Shown: piece after piece, positions 21,801 through 33,682 of the stretch
How positions within the stretch are numbered: position 1 is the first letter of the stretch
Layout of the letters: every line of letters starts with the position of its first letter
Origin: Culex pipiens pallens
Lineage: Eukaryota > Arthropoda > Insecta > Diptera > Culicidae
Assembly: GCF_016801865.2 (NCBI RefSeq)
Contig: NC_068938.1
Span: 20,084,873-20,148,872 of the forward strand
Direction of reading: 5' to 3'
Length of the DNA: 64,000 nt
Position numbers and translations under genes: made by a program
Notes under the pieces: generated by a model
What the model saw: only the letters and a program-made list of their open reading frames with translations
Database searches by the model: none
What the model was told of the DNA's origin: nothing

Positions 21801-22977
21801 TCCAAGGACTCCCTGGAGTTATGATCTGTGGAGCTATAGCCGTAACAAGCTAGAGGTCAACGGTTTTTGACCCCGGAACATACCCGCATAGCTTCAGTCA
21901 GTATGGTAGATTGCTTTTTTAATGTGTTCGGATGTCTCTGGTCATCCTAGGACTCCCTGGAGTTATGATCTGTAGGTCTACGGCTGTTACAAGGACTCCC
22001 TGGAATGGTCCAGAACATCCCAACATAACAGCAATACAGTCTGCCATACTCACTGAATCTTTGCGGTTATGATGCACGGTTAAAAATCATCGACCTTTTT
22101 CTTGTTACAGTGACCCAAATATCTAAACTCTAGGGAGTCCTAGGATGACCAAAGACATCCCAACACATTAACAAAGCAGTCTACCATACTGGCTAAAGCT
22201 ATGCGGGTATGTTCCGGATGACCCAGGACATCCTAACACATTAGCAAAGTAGTCTACCACACTCACTGAAGCTATGCGGGTATGTTCCGTTGTCAAAACC
22301 GGTCGACATTTTGCTTGTTACGGTAGTAGACCCACAGATCTTAACTCCAGGGAGTTCTAAGAGAACCCAGGACACTCCAACACATCAGCATAGTAGTCTA
22401 CCATACTCACTGAAGCCATGCGGGTATGATCCGTGGTCAAAAACCGCCGACATCTTGCTTGTTAAAGCGGTAGACTCACCGGTCTTAACTCCAAGGAGTT
22501 CTCGGATGACTCAGACCATCCCAATAAGTTGTTACAACATTGCACTGAAGCTTTCCATACTCACTGAAGCAGTCTGGGTCGGATCCGGTTTCAAAACCTT
22601 GAAGTTTCGACTTGTTTCTATGGGATGCCTCTTGCACAAACGGTTCAAACAGATAAAAACAAGATAAATCATGTTTCAATCATGCTAAGACACATCAGAA
22701 CTCATAGTTTTTGCTGATACGCGTCGAAAGAAGTCAAGAAAATCGAAATCTTATCTTAAATCTTATCTTCTTTTATGAATGATTTTAGAAATAGCAAAAA
22801 TACGATTTTTTGTACATTTTAACCCAAAATGCTCAAACTTCAACAACTTGTAACTTTTGAACCCCGGGGTTTAGAGAGTTGGTCCAGAATACTTTTTTTC
22901 ATGTCTCGGCGAGATCTTTCGAAAAAAGTTGGTCCCGTTCGTGTACATCCTTGGACCAAATTTGCCCATTCTCCTTT
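18893..22977. mobile_element. Long foldback element (family B) inserted in repeat family R
   Basis: The ends are GGAGAATGGGCAAATTTG and its inverse near 22977. The arms mirror each other around about 22,010. Outside the ends, family-R sequence reads GACAACTGCCAAA on the left and continues GGAAAATTATATGGACAAAC on the right, so the element interrupts that repeat. Without the nested element at 18942-21070 it is about 1.95 kb. The arms contain tandem units of about 143 bp (GGTAGACTACT at about 21618, 21761, 21905, and mirrored). A 125-codon frame appears once on each arm, on opposite strands; it is an effect of the mirror and not a recognised gene. Confidence 0.75.
18942..21070. mobile_element. 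2.1-kb foldback element with 8-bp target duplication ATGTACAC
   Basis: Starts TAGCCTGTCCCATTTTGAGG and ends with its reverse complement; the arms stay alike for about 870 bp around a loop of about 390 bp centred near 20,006. ATGTACAC lies on both sides (18934-18941, 21071-21078). The opposite arm of the host foldback (about 22944-22951) still has the single uninterrupted site, so the duplication is certain. An 8-bp duplication fits a non-autonomous hAT-type element. Confidence 0.88.
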
Positions 22978-23115
22978 GTAAGGAAAATTATATGGACAAA
23001 CTAATTATGCAAAATGGCTTCTTTGGGCATACCGAAAGCACCAAAAAAGTTTCAGCCGGATTAGAAAATACAAAAATAAAAAAAGACCGATTTTTTAGAG
23101 AATTGCTCAGAGACA
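22978..23115. repeat. Family R repeat, right remainder
   Basis: Reads TTATATGGACAAACTAATTATG, then CTTCTTTGGGCATACCGAA and AAAAAGTTTCAGCCGG, as in the copies at 44390 and 44950. It continues the repeat interrupted at 18892. Confidence 0.7.
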
Positions 23116-24248
23116 ATCCGCTTACTAGAATCCGGCTAATCTCGCCAAATCGAATGGAATGGTTCTTAATTCAAATCAAAAAGAACTCAAACTTTAAAAT
23201 TTCAGCTCCAAATAAGTGAATTCGATTAAAGCGATTAATTTCCCGGAAATTCCCGGGTAATCTTAAATTTGTTAGAAATTTTGATGATCTTGGCTCTGAC
23301 TAATGTTTTGCAACAAAATTGTATAGGACAGCGACTTTATTAGTTAAAATAAGTGTGAAGATCAATTAAAAGCTTGACTGCATGTAAAAAATCATACAAC
23401 TTTAAGTAAGTCTATATTTTTTCTAATTTTTTAGACTCCAAACGTATAATAAATCAAAAAAAAAATCTGAGGTATTTTTTGTTAAGAAGTACTTTTTCTA
23501 CCAAATTGTTTGGAGTGAGTAAAATGAATGATGTTCCACAATCATACAATTTATTTTAAACTTGTCTTTGTGACCAGTTTGAGAGTGTGTTTTGACACAT
23601 AAAGTTGAAACGAAAATAAACATACAGAATTTTTTTATGACAAATTACTTTCTAAAACAAGTCATACTAAATTCAGCTTTTGAACAAATAGAGTTTTTAA
23701 GTCTTTCCTAAAAATTCAACTTATCGTGTTTGTTTTACTTCAAACAACTCATTTTTTTTTTAATATTTGGATTATTTAAAAATATGTTTGCATTTTTTAC
23801 AATACAAAGTAGTTTTCGGTTGATAGCTTTTTCATAGAACAAAAACATGATTTAAATTATAGGATAATTTAACAGTGTTTTACAATCAATCTTCATTTTT
23901 TCTATTTAACTCTCTAACCCTTGTAATTTCTTGAATACTAGATTTTAAACGAATTTAATTAATTCTTCTTTACAAACCTATTTAAAATATTTAATGATAC
24001 CAATTCAATATTCATCTAATTTGACCATGGTAAACAAAAACGTTAAAGATCTCAATTTGGTTTTGCGGAAAAGGGTTTTTTTTTTCAAATGAAATAACAT
24101 ATTCTTGAAAAAGCTTACCAAAATTGTAATAATTTATTGTCATTAAGCTAGATTTATTTCCAGATGCTTCAGAAATTAATAATATAAAAAATATATCTTG
24201 ATATCAAATTTTCTAATCATCTGATCAATTCTATGTGAACTGAACAAT
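23116..24248. other. No gene seen; AT-rich
   Basis: AT-rich with scattered homopolymer runs. Near 23240 TTTCCCGGAAATTCCCGGG resembles GGGAAATACCGGGAAATT near 24800 and sequence at 63783-63856; this may be the edge of a dispersed repeat whose extent I cannot define. Confidence 0.4.
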
Positions 24249-24410
24249 ATATCTAGAGTTTTTTTTGAAAAGGTCTTATAAACAAAATTTACAATTTTTG
24301 CTTTTTGGGTGTTTTTAGAACCGCCTTGAGTAAGGGGTATTCAAAAACACCCAAAAAGCAAATAGTGAAAATTTTGTTTATAGGACCTTTTCAAAAAAAA
24401 CTCGAGATAT
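24249..24410. mobile_element. 162-bp palindromic MITE, complete copy
   Basis: ATATCTAGAGTTTTTTTTGA at the left pairs with TCAAAAAAAACTCGAGATAT at the right; the centre pairs GGGTGTTTTTAGAA with TTCAAAAACACCC around CCGCCTTGAGTAAGG. Partial relatives lie at 455-480 and 3312-3425. TA-rich ends suggest a TA-targeting family. Confidence 0.8.
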
Positions 24411-25700
24411 TAAACAAGCCTTACCCGGCAAACTTTGTCCTGCTTTTTTTTTCGTTTGTTGACGTTTCTGGCTTGTTTGCTTATTCAGCCTCCTTTGATC
24501 AAAATTTGATTTTACGTGACTTTTCCCATACAATCTGCAGATTTTCCGGAATCGGTTCCAGAGTGGCCAAAGTTGTAACTTTTTGGCGTAAGAACCTTCC
24601 TTGGGCTAATACGAACCCAACGCAACAAAAAGCACCTCGATCCGACGCTCCGTATTGAACTGATTCGCGTTCGAACAAAACCGTCGAAATTCGAATAGAT
24701 ATAGATTTAACAAAATTATGTTGAGTTCCTTCATTTCTTTCAGAGCATTTAAAAAAATTGGTTCCAAAATGTTATTAAAATGTATACTTCCGCTTGAATT
24801 TCGGGAAATACCGGGAAATTAACGGGGATTTTTTTCCGGGACGGGAAATTGAACGCTCTTATTTGGATGCAAAGGATTTGACAAAATGCAATTTTTTTCA
24901 TAAATTTTGAAACAATGAAATAGTTTGCTTTCTTGTTTTGCAAACCAATAATTCGTTGATTTTTTAAGCCAATATTGACATTGATTATGACTGTTTTGGG
25001 GTGCTCAAGGTTATTGACCAGCATTTTTTGAGCTGTTAGCGATTTTATGAGATTAAAAAACACATCTTTGTGAATTTAAGTGTTTATTAAAAGTGGGATA
25101 TATTCACCTTCTGAAAGTAAGCATTTAAGGCATTTAACAAATTTGAAATTTTAAGATCCTACATAAAAATGTTACGCAATACTTAAAAAAAAATCGATAG
25201 TTTCATGAATTCAATGATTTTTTGAAAATTTTGACTGTAGCAAGACTGTTACAATTTAGTTAACATTTTGGGATACATTTAAAATTAAAAAAAAAAGTTG
25301 AAATTTAGTCTTTTTTGCAAACCCCCCTTTATGGTTAAACTTGCTTGTATAATTTCTTCAAACAGACAAGAACAAAAGATAAAATGATTTTTAAAGAAAG
25401 TTTCCTGCATCCAAATTAGTACTTAAACTGTAAGATTTACTTCAAGCTTTAAAAAAATGAAATAATTGGCAACAACTTAGATTTTTTAAAAAAATTAAAT
25501 AATTGGCAACAACTTAGATATTTAGCTATAAAGCTTAGCTTGATATATAAGTGAAATTACAATCGATTTTGGTGATTTATTTTACGAAACACTCTTTACA
25601 AAGAAGACAATCATTACTTATTTGCAAAATAAATATTTTAATTCAATGAAACCATATACAACAATAAAATAATGAGAGTAAAGTCTCAGAGTAACTTCTA
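24411..25700. other. No gene seen; AT-rich intergenic
   Basis: Apart from a CCCGG-containing repeat scrap at 24800-24850 and an imperfect tandem pair AATAATTGGCAACAACTTAG (25460-25480, 25498-25520), nothing recognisable. Confidence 0.5.
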
Positions 25701-25899
25701 GCAGCATTTTATTTTTGGTTTTATTTTGCGGTATATCGCAAGCCTGCTGTTTATAATATTTTGAACAAGAACCATCCATCAACAGCAATGCTAGAACAGA
25801 TGCTATGCTGGAGTGAGTAGCGATAATAATAAACTTGAAACTTTGTTTCGCTTGTAGTACCAGCCATTCAATTACGGCTAACCAGGTTAAAAATCCATT

Positions 25900-26700
25900 A
25901 GGAATTAAACTTTCTCTTTGCCATTTGATATTTTAAAACCTTACAACCCAGGCCCTTGTGTTGTTCCATTCAACGAATGGAAATGAAGGGAAAGCCCTTT
26001 GCGGTTACAAAAAAGAAAAAAAAAATCCTTCCACTCGATACGTGAGTGTATCGAAATCCTTAAACGATTTTATTGTTACGACCGATATTATCACTGTTTT
26101 CACCACCATCAAAAAGCCATCGCTGAACCGCATCTCTCTCCATCTCGCAAAGTGAGTCTGAATCGTTTGCTATCAATACAAAACGTGGAGATTCTTATGT
26201 TTTTGTTAATGGTCCCTTTCAGAATCACTTAGCTGTATTTGTGTGAGGAAAATTTCACCCCTTTTCGCACCTTTGATAACACTTTCCACGAGTTTTCCTC
26301 AACCGAACCTATACCGTTCTCTTTCACTCTCATTGCTATTCATAAAAGTTGACTCCGCCTCCCAACCGAAGCAAACACCCATCCAATGAAAGAGCAGGCG
26401 CTCTCAAAAGTAAAAGAGAATATTTCGCTTCTCTCTCCTACAAAATTCCTAGCACGCTGTGATTCAAATCCTTTTTGGAATGCCACGTGCGCACGCGCGC
26501 ATTTCTCGCGTAATAACGAAAATGAAAATTGCATTCACATTGTGATTGTGCCCGGTAAACCACTGAGCATAGAGCGTAAAGTGGAGTTTAATCGTGTGGA
26601 ACATATTTTCGCACGCGACGCGGGGGTGAAGTTGTCCCCGCAGAGTAAATAGTAGATGAGAGGAGGAGGGTTGTGAGGGTGGGGTGAAAAATGGAATCAT
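25900..26700. promoter_or_regulatory. Unique intergenic island, possible cis-regulatory region
   Basis: Non-repetitive sequence with better base balance than its surroundings, rich in CTCTTTCACTCTC- and AAAGAGAA-type words (26310-26440) and including GCACGCGCGCATTTCTCGCG. The open frames have no recognisable family. It is 250 bp upstream of the tRNA gene and 11 kb upstream of the homeobox start codon. Confidence 0.3.
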
Positions 26701-26953
26701 CTCAATTCATTCAATCTGCTTAAATTGGTCGATAAATTTGTGGCATGCTGTCAGCGAGCGAAATCGAGCGTGTTTTCTGCACAGAACAGGGTGGAACCGT
26801 TGAACTGCTAAATGCTCTATCTTTTTATAATTAAAAAATACATTAAATTTTGTAGATTGTTAAAACGTTCCACAAGCAACTATTTACTATCTTAAAAAAA
26901 TTCCATAAAAAATCAAAACAACCCATGAGTAGCAAATTACACCTCTCTAACAG

Positions 26954-27025
26954 TCCCATATTGTCTAGTGGTTAGGATATCCGGCTCTCACCCGGAAGGC
27001 CCGGGTTCGATTCCCGGTATGGGAA
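26954..27025 (+). tRNA. tRNA-Glu-CTC: tRNA-Glu (anticodon CTC)
   Basis: Sequence begins TCCCATATTGTCTAGTGG and ends GGTATGGGA plus discriminator A. The acceptor stem TCCCATA/TATGGGA is perfect, the anticodon stem CCGGC/ACCCGG region surrounds loop CTCTCAC with anticodon CTC, and the T arm CCGGG TTCGATT CCCGG is perfect. The A box (TGTCTAGTGGTT) and B box (GGTTCGATTCC) of the internal Pol III promoter are present. A run of seven or eight T follows immediately. It is unlike the SINE at 55661 because the sequence flanking it is unique and no target duplication is seen. Confidence 0.96.
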
Positions 27026-27027
27026 AC

Positions 27028-27036
27028 TTTTTTTGT
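27028..27036 (+). terminator. Pol III terminator T run after tRNA-Glu
   Basis: CTTTTTTTG follows three bases after the discriminator base, as expected for RNA polymerase III termination. Confidence 0.85.
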
Positions 27037-27039
27037 GGG

Positions 27040-27677
27040 TCTGTGTTGTTCTTATATGATTGTTATATGTGAATACTTCGTTATCAGATTACATTAAAAT
27101 ATGAAAAAAACTATGCGTCATGGCCGTTTTGAAGTATCGACCCATAAATCCAACAGGTAGGCAAAAACATGATAATTCGAGCTCAAGCAATTTTTGATGG
27201 TTGTTTTGAATCACATTTTGTTGCTTAATAGGCGAAAGACATGTATTTTAATCAGGGCACCTAATGTTGGCATGTCAATACTTTGGCTTTCGATTACAAC
27301 ATTAATAATCAAATTTTGTTTAAATAGTGAAAATTTGCAAATTCGACGAAAATAGGACCGAGTCCTTGACCTATTCCACGGATAGAAATCTTGTAAGCAT
27401 GTGTGGTAACTCTACGTTTTCACATTCGTAAACATTGAAATGTTTCCAAAATCGTCAACATTTTTCTCGATTTCGTATAATTTTTTTTTAAAATCGACAA
27501 CATTGTTGTTTGAAATCGGAAATAGGTTTTTTTTTATAAATCAGGAAAATAGCAGTAAATGCTGACAAGCAGATTTTTGTAGCGATCAGATTGAATTGAT
27601 TTTTTATTGAAAAAAGGACTGTCAAGTCTTTGAAAATACTTGGAAAACATTTAGCACATCAGAAACTAAATTTGATA
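27040..27677. other. No gene seen; AT-rich
   Basis: Ordinary AT-rich intergenic sequence. No repeat or frame I can name. Confidence 0.5.
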
Positions 27678-27685
27678 CCAAAAAC

Positions 27686-28530
27686 TAGAGGTGGGCAAAA
27701 AAAGAGCGAGCCGCTCAAAGAGCCGGTTCACTAAAAAGAGCGAAAGATCCGTGGCTCACAAAAAAAGAACCGCGGTTCTTTTTTAATCTTCCGTCTTTTA
27801 AAAAATCCGGCTCGAAATGGCATGGGTTTTGTTATAAATATAATTTATTGAACTTAAAAAAAATAGTATTGAATTTGTTTTTGAGAATTGAAAATAAAAT
27901 TTCAAATTTTTCAATGCTTATGAAAATTAATTCCAAAGGTAAATGATTTATTAAACAATATGAAAAAAACTGTTGTACATTAAAGTATTACCGGAATACA
28001 AATTTGAGCATTTCAAATTGCATAATTTGTAAAATGATACCAAAAATTTACTGAATAATTTAGAGATTTCGGGAAAAAATCCTTTTTTACAATTACAGAC
28101 TTTATTGATTAAATCAGAATGTAGAAAAGAGTTCGCAGAATGTTTTCTCCAAATAAAATATCAGCATTAGTTCAATTCTTGCAGAAATAACCGCAATTTT
28201 AAAATTAAAAGCAATTGTTCCAACATCCTAGATTTAAGTTTGGATGCCATTCAATAACTTGAATGTATAGGTTCGAGTAGAAATCTTGACCTAGAGACCG
28301 CCAAGACCTATGGTTTTAAAGGGCATCTTCTCGTTTTCAGTTTTAATTTTTTTTATCAAATTATTTGTAAAAGTCCAATGTGAAATAACTTATAAAATCA
28401 TACGATTTTAGAAAAACCTTTTCATCAAAATTTTGAAAAAGAGCGAAAGAGCCGTTCAAAAGAGCGGCTCTTTTTAATGAGCGAACGAAAATGAGCGGCT
28501 CCTAAAAAAGAGCGGTTTTGCCCACCTCTA
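27686..28530. mobile_element. Non-autonomous hAT element (TAGAGGTGGGC ends)
   Basis: Terminal inverted repeats TAGAGGTGGGCAAAA and TTTTGCCCACCTCTA. The flanks CCAAAAAC (27678-27685) and CCAAAAAA (28531-28538) match at 7 of 8 positions, a hAT-type duplication. Both ends carry several subterminal copies of AGAGCG and AGAGCCG, the kind of repeated motif hAT transposases bind. The 845-bp interior is AT-rich with no transposase frame. Confidence 0.87.
28245..28320. repeat. Possible SINE tail relic inside the hAT element
   Basis: TTCGAGTAGAAATCTTGACC followed by GAGACCGCCAAGACC resembles the 3' part of the SINE at 55661-56071 (TTTCGAGTAGGAATCTCGC, GAGAACGCCAAGGC). It may be a captured or decayed SINE 3' end. 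Confidence 0.35.
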
Positions 28531-28538
28531 CCAAAAAA

Positions 28539-29925
28539 ATTTTTTACGAACCATTCAGATATAATAATACTGACAATTACTAAAATTTAATATGAAAACT
28601 ATTTAAGCACTTTACAGAATTCCTAAAAGCTGTGTAGATTCATCTTTCTAGAATTTCCGTAAATAAGATTTTAAGCTTAATTTCGAAAATTTATAAAATG
28701 TGAAACACAATTTAGTAAAGGTTTATACTCTTGAAATGATAAAAAAAAAACCTTTTATTTTTTCGCGAAAAGTGCCTTTCATCAAACGATATCTACTCAG
28801 GATTATTATGAAAGTAATATAAAACGGAAAAGTGCACTGCTACTTTAAATTTATGAAGAAACTGAAATCTCAAAATAAAAGAGTTTCATTTTAATTAATT
28901 TCAAAAAACTATCATAAACTTAAAGTACACCAGTTTGGAATTCCTAACAAAACCATTTAATTGTTCTACTGAACACTGTTTTCTAGATTATCTTTGAAAT
29001 TAAAAGGTAAGGCCGAATCAAAACAAATTATCTTTGAAAGTGTTAAAATTCTGGTTGAAGCAAGCATTGAGAATAATGAGTTGTTTTCATTTCTTCTAAA
29101 CCAATATGGAAAAAATAGCTACTTTTCAATAATGTTCATAATTTCAAATCATGTTACTGATATGTTTGCAACAGTTTTCAATTGGATATGTTCTTAAGTA
29201 TTCTGTTTACTTAAAAAAAGCTGAACAAAGAAAAAAAAACTTTGATAAAACTTGCATTGGTCACATTGAACTTTAAACCAGAATCCTGCAAATAAATGTT
29301 TTCATTCAATAATTAATTTTAGTTTATCTTTGTGGGCAATTTTGGAACTCATTTAGGGCAATTTCTAAAGAAATGCGACAATCTGATTTACTAATCAATT
29401 CAAAATATAGTTTTTTTTAAATTAGCTTATCCTCACTTACTTAAAAGTTGTTTAAAATCACAAAAAAAATAGTTTTGATTAGTTTCGGCTAGGGTAGATA
29501 CAATACAAAAAATAATAGATCATTTTCCAATTTGAAGCTTTTCGGTGCTCTAGAAATGGCTGTCCCTATTCAAACTTTAGTCTTGATTCGCCCTAGTTGA
29601 CTTTACTCAAAAATGAAGAGGGTACAATTTATTTTATTTTCGCAGGAAAAATGTTTTTCGAAAAAGTTTAGTTTCGCTTAGCTCAAACTAGTTGCTTGAG
29701 TTGTATGATGGATATTTTCTGATTTAGATTCGGTACAGCCAAGTTTTGCATAAAATTGCTTTTCAATGGATCGCATAATAAAATAAAACCAAATCGCCAG
29801 CAAAAAGCTTCCTTACGACCTCCCAATAAAACCAAAGCTTAAACATAAAACAACCTGTTGTGTCGAGTAAACTGTTCGAATTCAAACGATATCCCAGAGC
29901 GAAGAGATGAAAAAAACAAACAAAC
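28539..29925. other. No gene seen; AT-rich
   Basis: AT-rich intergenic DNA without recognisable elements. A 67-codon frame at 28994 has no family features. Confidence 0.5.
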
Positions 29926-31000
29926 TCACAAAACCCCTAATCCTCTTCTGGAAAAATCACTCGCCAATTTTCCGGGTCAAACTATCACCACCGATTAAAG
30001 TCCCTCCGATTCAGTCAGCAGTCTCGATCCCATCATCGGGTCGGGTGGGGGGCAAGCATCCATTATGAAAATCACTTTTCACACCTCCTCTCTCTCTCTG
30101 CTTTTGTCCTTGTCTTGCTGCGGGGGAATTTTCCCCTCAACAAGCGATTTTCCACCAGAGAGATAGAGGGAGAGCGAGCAAATGGTCACCCCATAAAACG
30201 AACATCTCTATCATCGTAACATCAGCATAAAGTGGCAAAACAGGGATGCCATCATCACACCAATACACACCCGAGGAATGTTGTGTCCTTTTTGCGGATT
30301 TTCCCCCGAATTTTCCACCTTCGCAGGCTCAGTCTCAGTTTGGTCGCGCGGGGATGAATATTGCATTTTGATTGGATCGGCGCTCTCTCAGTTCAGTTTA
30401 CGAGCTCGTTTCGAAAGGATTTCCTCCCGTCGGGAGCTGGATTTTCCCGGAAAATTCACTGGAAAAAAATCACTCCGTTCTGGTACATTAAACCCCTTTT
30501 AAAACGTGTGTGCGAGTGAGACAGCAAACAGCGACGACGAGGACGACACTCAATTTGATTACTTTTTATTATGATAATCATTACACAAACATTCAATTGA
30601 GTGTCGTGGTCTCGCGTGCGGGTTTTCCACACGACGACACGGGAGAGAGAGGAAAATTGTCAACCCCCGGGACGCTAGAAACAGAAGCTGCATCTGGAAT
30701 ATGGTGTCATTATCGTTTGGCGAGCCTCGGCAGATGGTTCTCTCCTCTTCGTGTAGACGGCTGTGATTCGGGCTGAAAAGTTTTTTGGCAACAAACACAC
30801 ACTGGATAACGAACGGCGGCGAGGAAAAGTTATTTTCCGAACAAATTGTGCAACTTGAGGATGACAAGTGTTCCGAAGGATTACCTGCAGTGTAATAAAG
30901 TGTGTAAAGTTTTCCGGGAAAAACAACTAGGAAGAGACATTATTTGTCGCAAAAGGATATCTATGTGCGGTGTGTGACATCAATATGGAATTGGATTCAA
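29926..31000 (+). promoter_or_regulatory. Unique island with a candidate Inr/DPE promoter, possibly the distal promoter of the homeobox gene
   Basis: After 1.4 kb of AT-rich DNA the sequence becomes unique and balanced. At 30388-30393 TCAGTT fits the arthropod initiator; GGATT at +28 to +32 (30417-30421, counting A30390 as +1) fits four of five positions of the DPE consensus. Downstream is CAGCAAACAGCGACGACGAG, typical of insect 5' UTRs. A 3' splice site-like sequence at 37863 (CTCTCCACTTTTCAG) lies 120 bp before the homeobox ATG, so a distal non-coding exon spliced to 37864 is possible. This is inference from motif positions only. Confidence 0.35.
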
Positions 31001-32000
31001 AACTTTTTCTGGTGAAAACTTTGTCAATAGGAAAATACCTGGGGGAGTGAATTACTGATTGTGGGGAGCATATTGAACATTCCTAAACTATTTTTAAATC
31101 TTATAAAAAAAAGGTGATTAAATCTTCAAATATGTTACCTAATCCACCTTATTGAGCTGGTTGTTGTCTTCGGAGACATAATAATTATAGTATTTTCGTT
31201 TAAAATGACAACATCCGGTTGTATGATAAAACCGGAAAACATTTTTTAGACAAATTTTTGAAACGATTCTAGAAAATACATAAACGTTGTACATAAAATG
31301 CAAAAAAGATGTCCCTAAACTTCGATGAAATTAATACTACAATATTGTAAAATTTTGGATACACTTTTTTAACAAAAAAAAAGAAGAACAAAAGAAAGCA
31401 TCAAAAACCAATGTAATGGATAATGGATTCAAGAAAATTTGATCTAATTATATGTTTGAACATTATTCAAAATACTTGCAACATAGTTAATTTTTCAAAA
31501 TATTTTCTGAGCTCTCCTGTGTTGAGACTCTAGTTTTAATAAGTTGTTTAGTCCTTTACATCAAATGTATCATTATATGCCAGCTCACACAGTAGTTGCT
31601 CTGAGGCCTCATTTTTCGATGGATAGTAAAAGTGACGTTTTGGCGTTATGACTGCTTTTTTTTAATTCCAAAATGAAAAAAAGGTATTTTTCAATATTTT
31701 ATAATCCCCTGCAATTTCCTTTTTCTCAACTGTTAAAAATCGAGAGAATTTTCGTTCTAAACTTAAAATTTGCAATAACCCTGAGAGGGCATTTTTCATT
31801 CAGAACATTTTTTTTTTGTTGTAAAATATTAACTTTTTTTTTACCTTTGCAGAGTTACATTTCATACTGTACCAACGATCTACAAAATTGTAGAGCAAAA
31901 AAATCAAAATAGTTATGGAAAAGGAGTTGCTTGCATTTTTCACGATAAAATTGATGATTTTGGTCAGTTTATTTAACTTACACCTTTTAAAACTCGAATA
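31001..32000. repeat. AT-rich sequence with a fragment of a dispersed repeat (31670-31920)
   Basis: The part from 31670 to 31920, with AATAACCCTGAGAGGGCATTT and ACAAAATTGTAGAGCAAA, is similar to 39790-39990 (AACCCAGAAGGGTCATTTTT, AACAATGTTGTAGAGCAG). No gene seen. Confidence 0.45.
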
Positions 32001-32627
32001 CAGTCATCCCACATATTCGGAACACTTTTGTGGTAATTTGTCAATAGGATTAAAAATGCAACTTTTCTGCCAACCCTGCTATTTTTAGGGCCTTTATTTA
32101 GACATTCTCTTGCTATTTCACTAGTAAAAGTAGTACTTTTTAAACAAAAACTGCATTTCCAGACTATTTTATCCAGAGCAGCAAAACACTGCCTCCAAAT
32201 TTCCTGTTCCATGATTGTGGGATGTTATTGTGCCTCGCACAATTGTGGAACACCTGAATTTAACTGAAATTTTCACAAAAAAAAGATATTAGACCATTCA
32301 TAAAACATTACTAAGCATTAGTTTTATTGGTTTCAGAGTGCGAAGTCATTATGATGTAAAATATATGTACTCCTGGAGAGAAAAAAAAGTTTGTTTACAT
32401 CGTAAGAAAAAAGTGTTCCGAATTTGTGGATTTCAAGGGTCAATGTTTTCTTTGGAAACTTGATATAAAACATAAAAATGTACAGCCGGTCTATACAACA
32501 ATCGAAAGATCGCAAGAAAAGCTTTCACATGAAGGTAAAAGCAAATCATTATGTTCAATTATCGATTTTCTATGATTTGTTGAACATTGGCCGATCTGTA
32601 AACTGTTGCGAATATGAGGGATGACTG
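32001..32627. mobile_element. TA-flanked non-autonomous element (CAGTCATCCC ends)
   Basis: CAGTCATCCCACATATTCGG on the left pairs with the right end GCGAATATGAGGGATGACTG; TA borders both (31999-32000, 32628-32629). Length 627 bp. A second internal copy of the word CCGAATTTGTGGATT lies near 32416. No transposase frame. Confidence 0.82.
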
Positions 32628-32629
32628 TA

Positions 32630-33385
32630 CTTTCAAAAATATTTTTTTTCGAAGCTTTGGCATGAGATTTACTTTTGGAACATTTGTTGACGCATGTACA
32701 TTGCTTGAATGTGAGGATTTTTCTGGAATCGAGTGAAGCAGGTATTAGACTATAACATACAAATAAAACTCGCCCTTTTTCGTGTTTAATAGTTTACCAA
32801 ACGTTGATTGCAAACAACTGAAAATGTATGCAGGCTGACGTTTTTGCAAACAAATATACGTTTATTTGTCAATGGATACATCGAACAATTTCACATGGGT
32901 TCCATTTTTGAAATATTGAAAATCGGACCAACAGCTTCTTGCGATATTGTCATTTGAAAAATTAAGGTTTTTTGAGTAATGAGACTTCAGGCAACGATTA
33001 CTTCTTGTATTTTAGGATTTGAATAAAACTTTGTGTTCATATAAAAAATAAAATAAAAATTGAAATATTAAAAAATCTGTATTTTGTGAAGGGATTTTTT
33101 TGAACGATTTGGTGCCTAGGGTCTAGGGAGTTGAAGGTTTTGCTTAGAACTATTCAGAAAAAAAAATACACCCTTAAAAATACCCTTTGTTAATTGTACT
33201 TTTGACATAAAAACAAGATTTACAAAAATACACTTTTTTGAAAATTCTCATTATTGGATGTGTTTGATGAAAAAAATGACATTTTAATTTTTTTAACGAT
33301 TGATTTGTAATCAAAAGTACTTTACGTAACTTCCAATATCCTGCAACGTTTTCTGGTTATAGCTCCAAAATTATTATTTTTTGTT
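32630..33385. other. No gene seen; AT-rich with scraps of family R
   Basis: Near 32905-32945 (TTGAAAATCGGACCAACAGC, then TTGCGATATTGTCAT) and 33100-33170 the sequence recalls dispersed family-R-type repeats. No coding region. Confidence 0.4.
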
Positions 33386-33389
33386 GATA

Positions 33390-33598
33390 CACAGTAAAAA
33401 ATTGTGTAAGTTTGGAAGGTGTAATTTTGAAAGGTTGAATATTACCTCTTTTATGATGTAATTTTACCTCAATTTAGACTGAAAAAACGACATTACACCA
33501 ATAATGGAATAATGGTAAAATTACACATTTCCAGAGGTAAAATTACACATTTTTTCTGACATAAAAGATGTAATATTACCATGATTTTTTTTTCTGTG
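33390..33598. mobile_element. 209-bp MITE, TA target site
   Basis: Ends CACAGTAAAAAA and TTTTTTTTCTGTG bordered by TA (33388-33389, 33599-33600). The interior repeats GTAATTTTACC and GGTAAAATTACAC in both orientations, a foldback pattern. Confidence 0.82.
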
Positions 33599-33682
33599 TA
33601 GCATGACTTTTTTTTACCTCTCATCTTTGAAAAAAAATATCGAAGAGATTAGAAAAATTCCCTTAAATTTGCTTCAAATATA

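Noticed and set aside
21352..22667. A 125-codon protein present twice on opposite strands
   Set aside because: The two copies are the mirrored arms of a foldback element and the frame runs through 143-bp tandem units; no domain seen.
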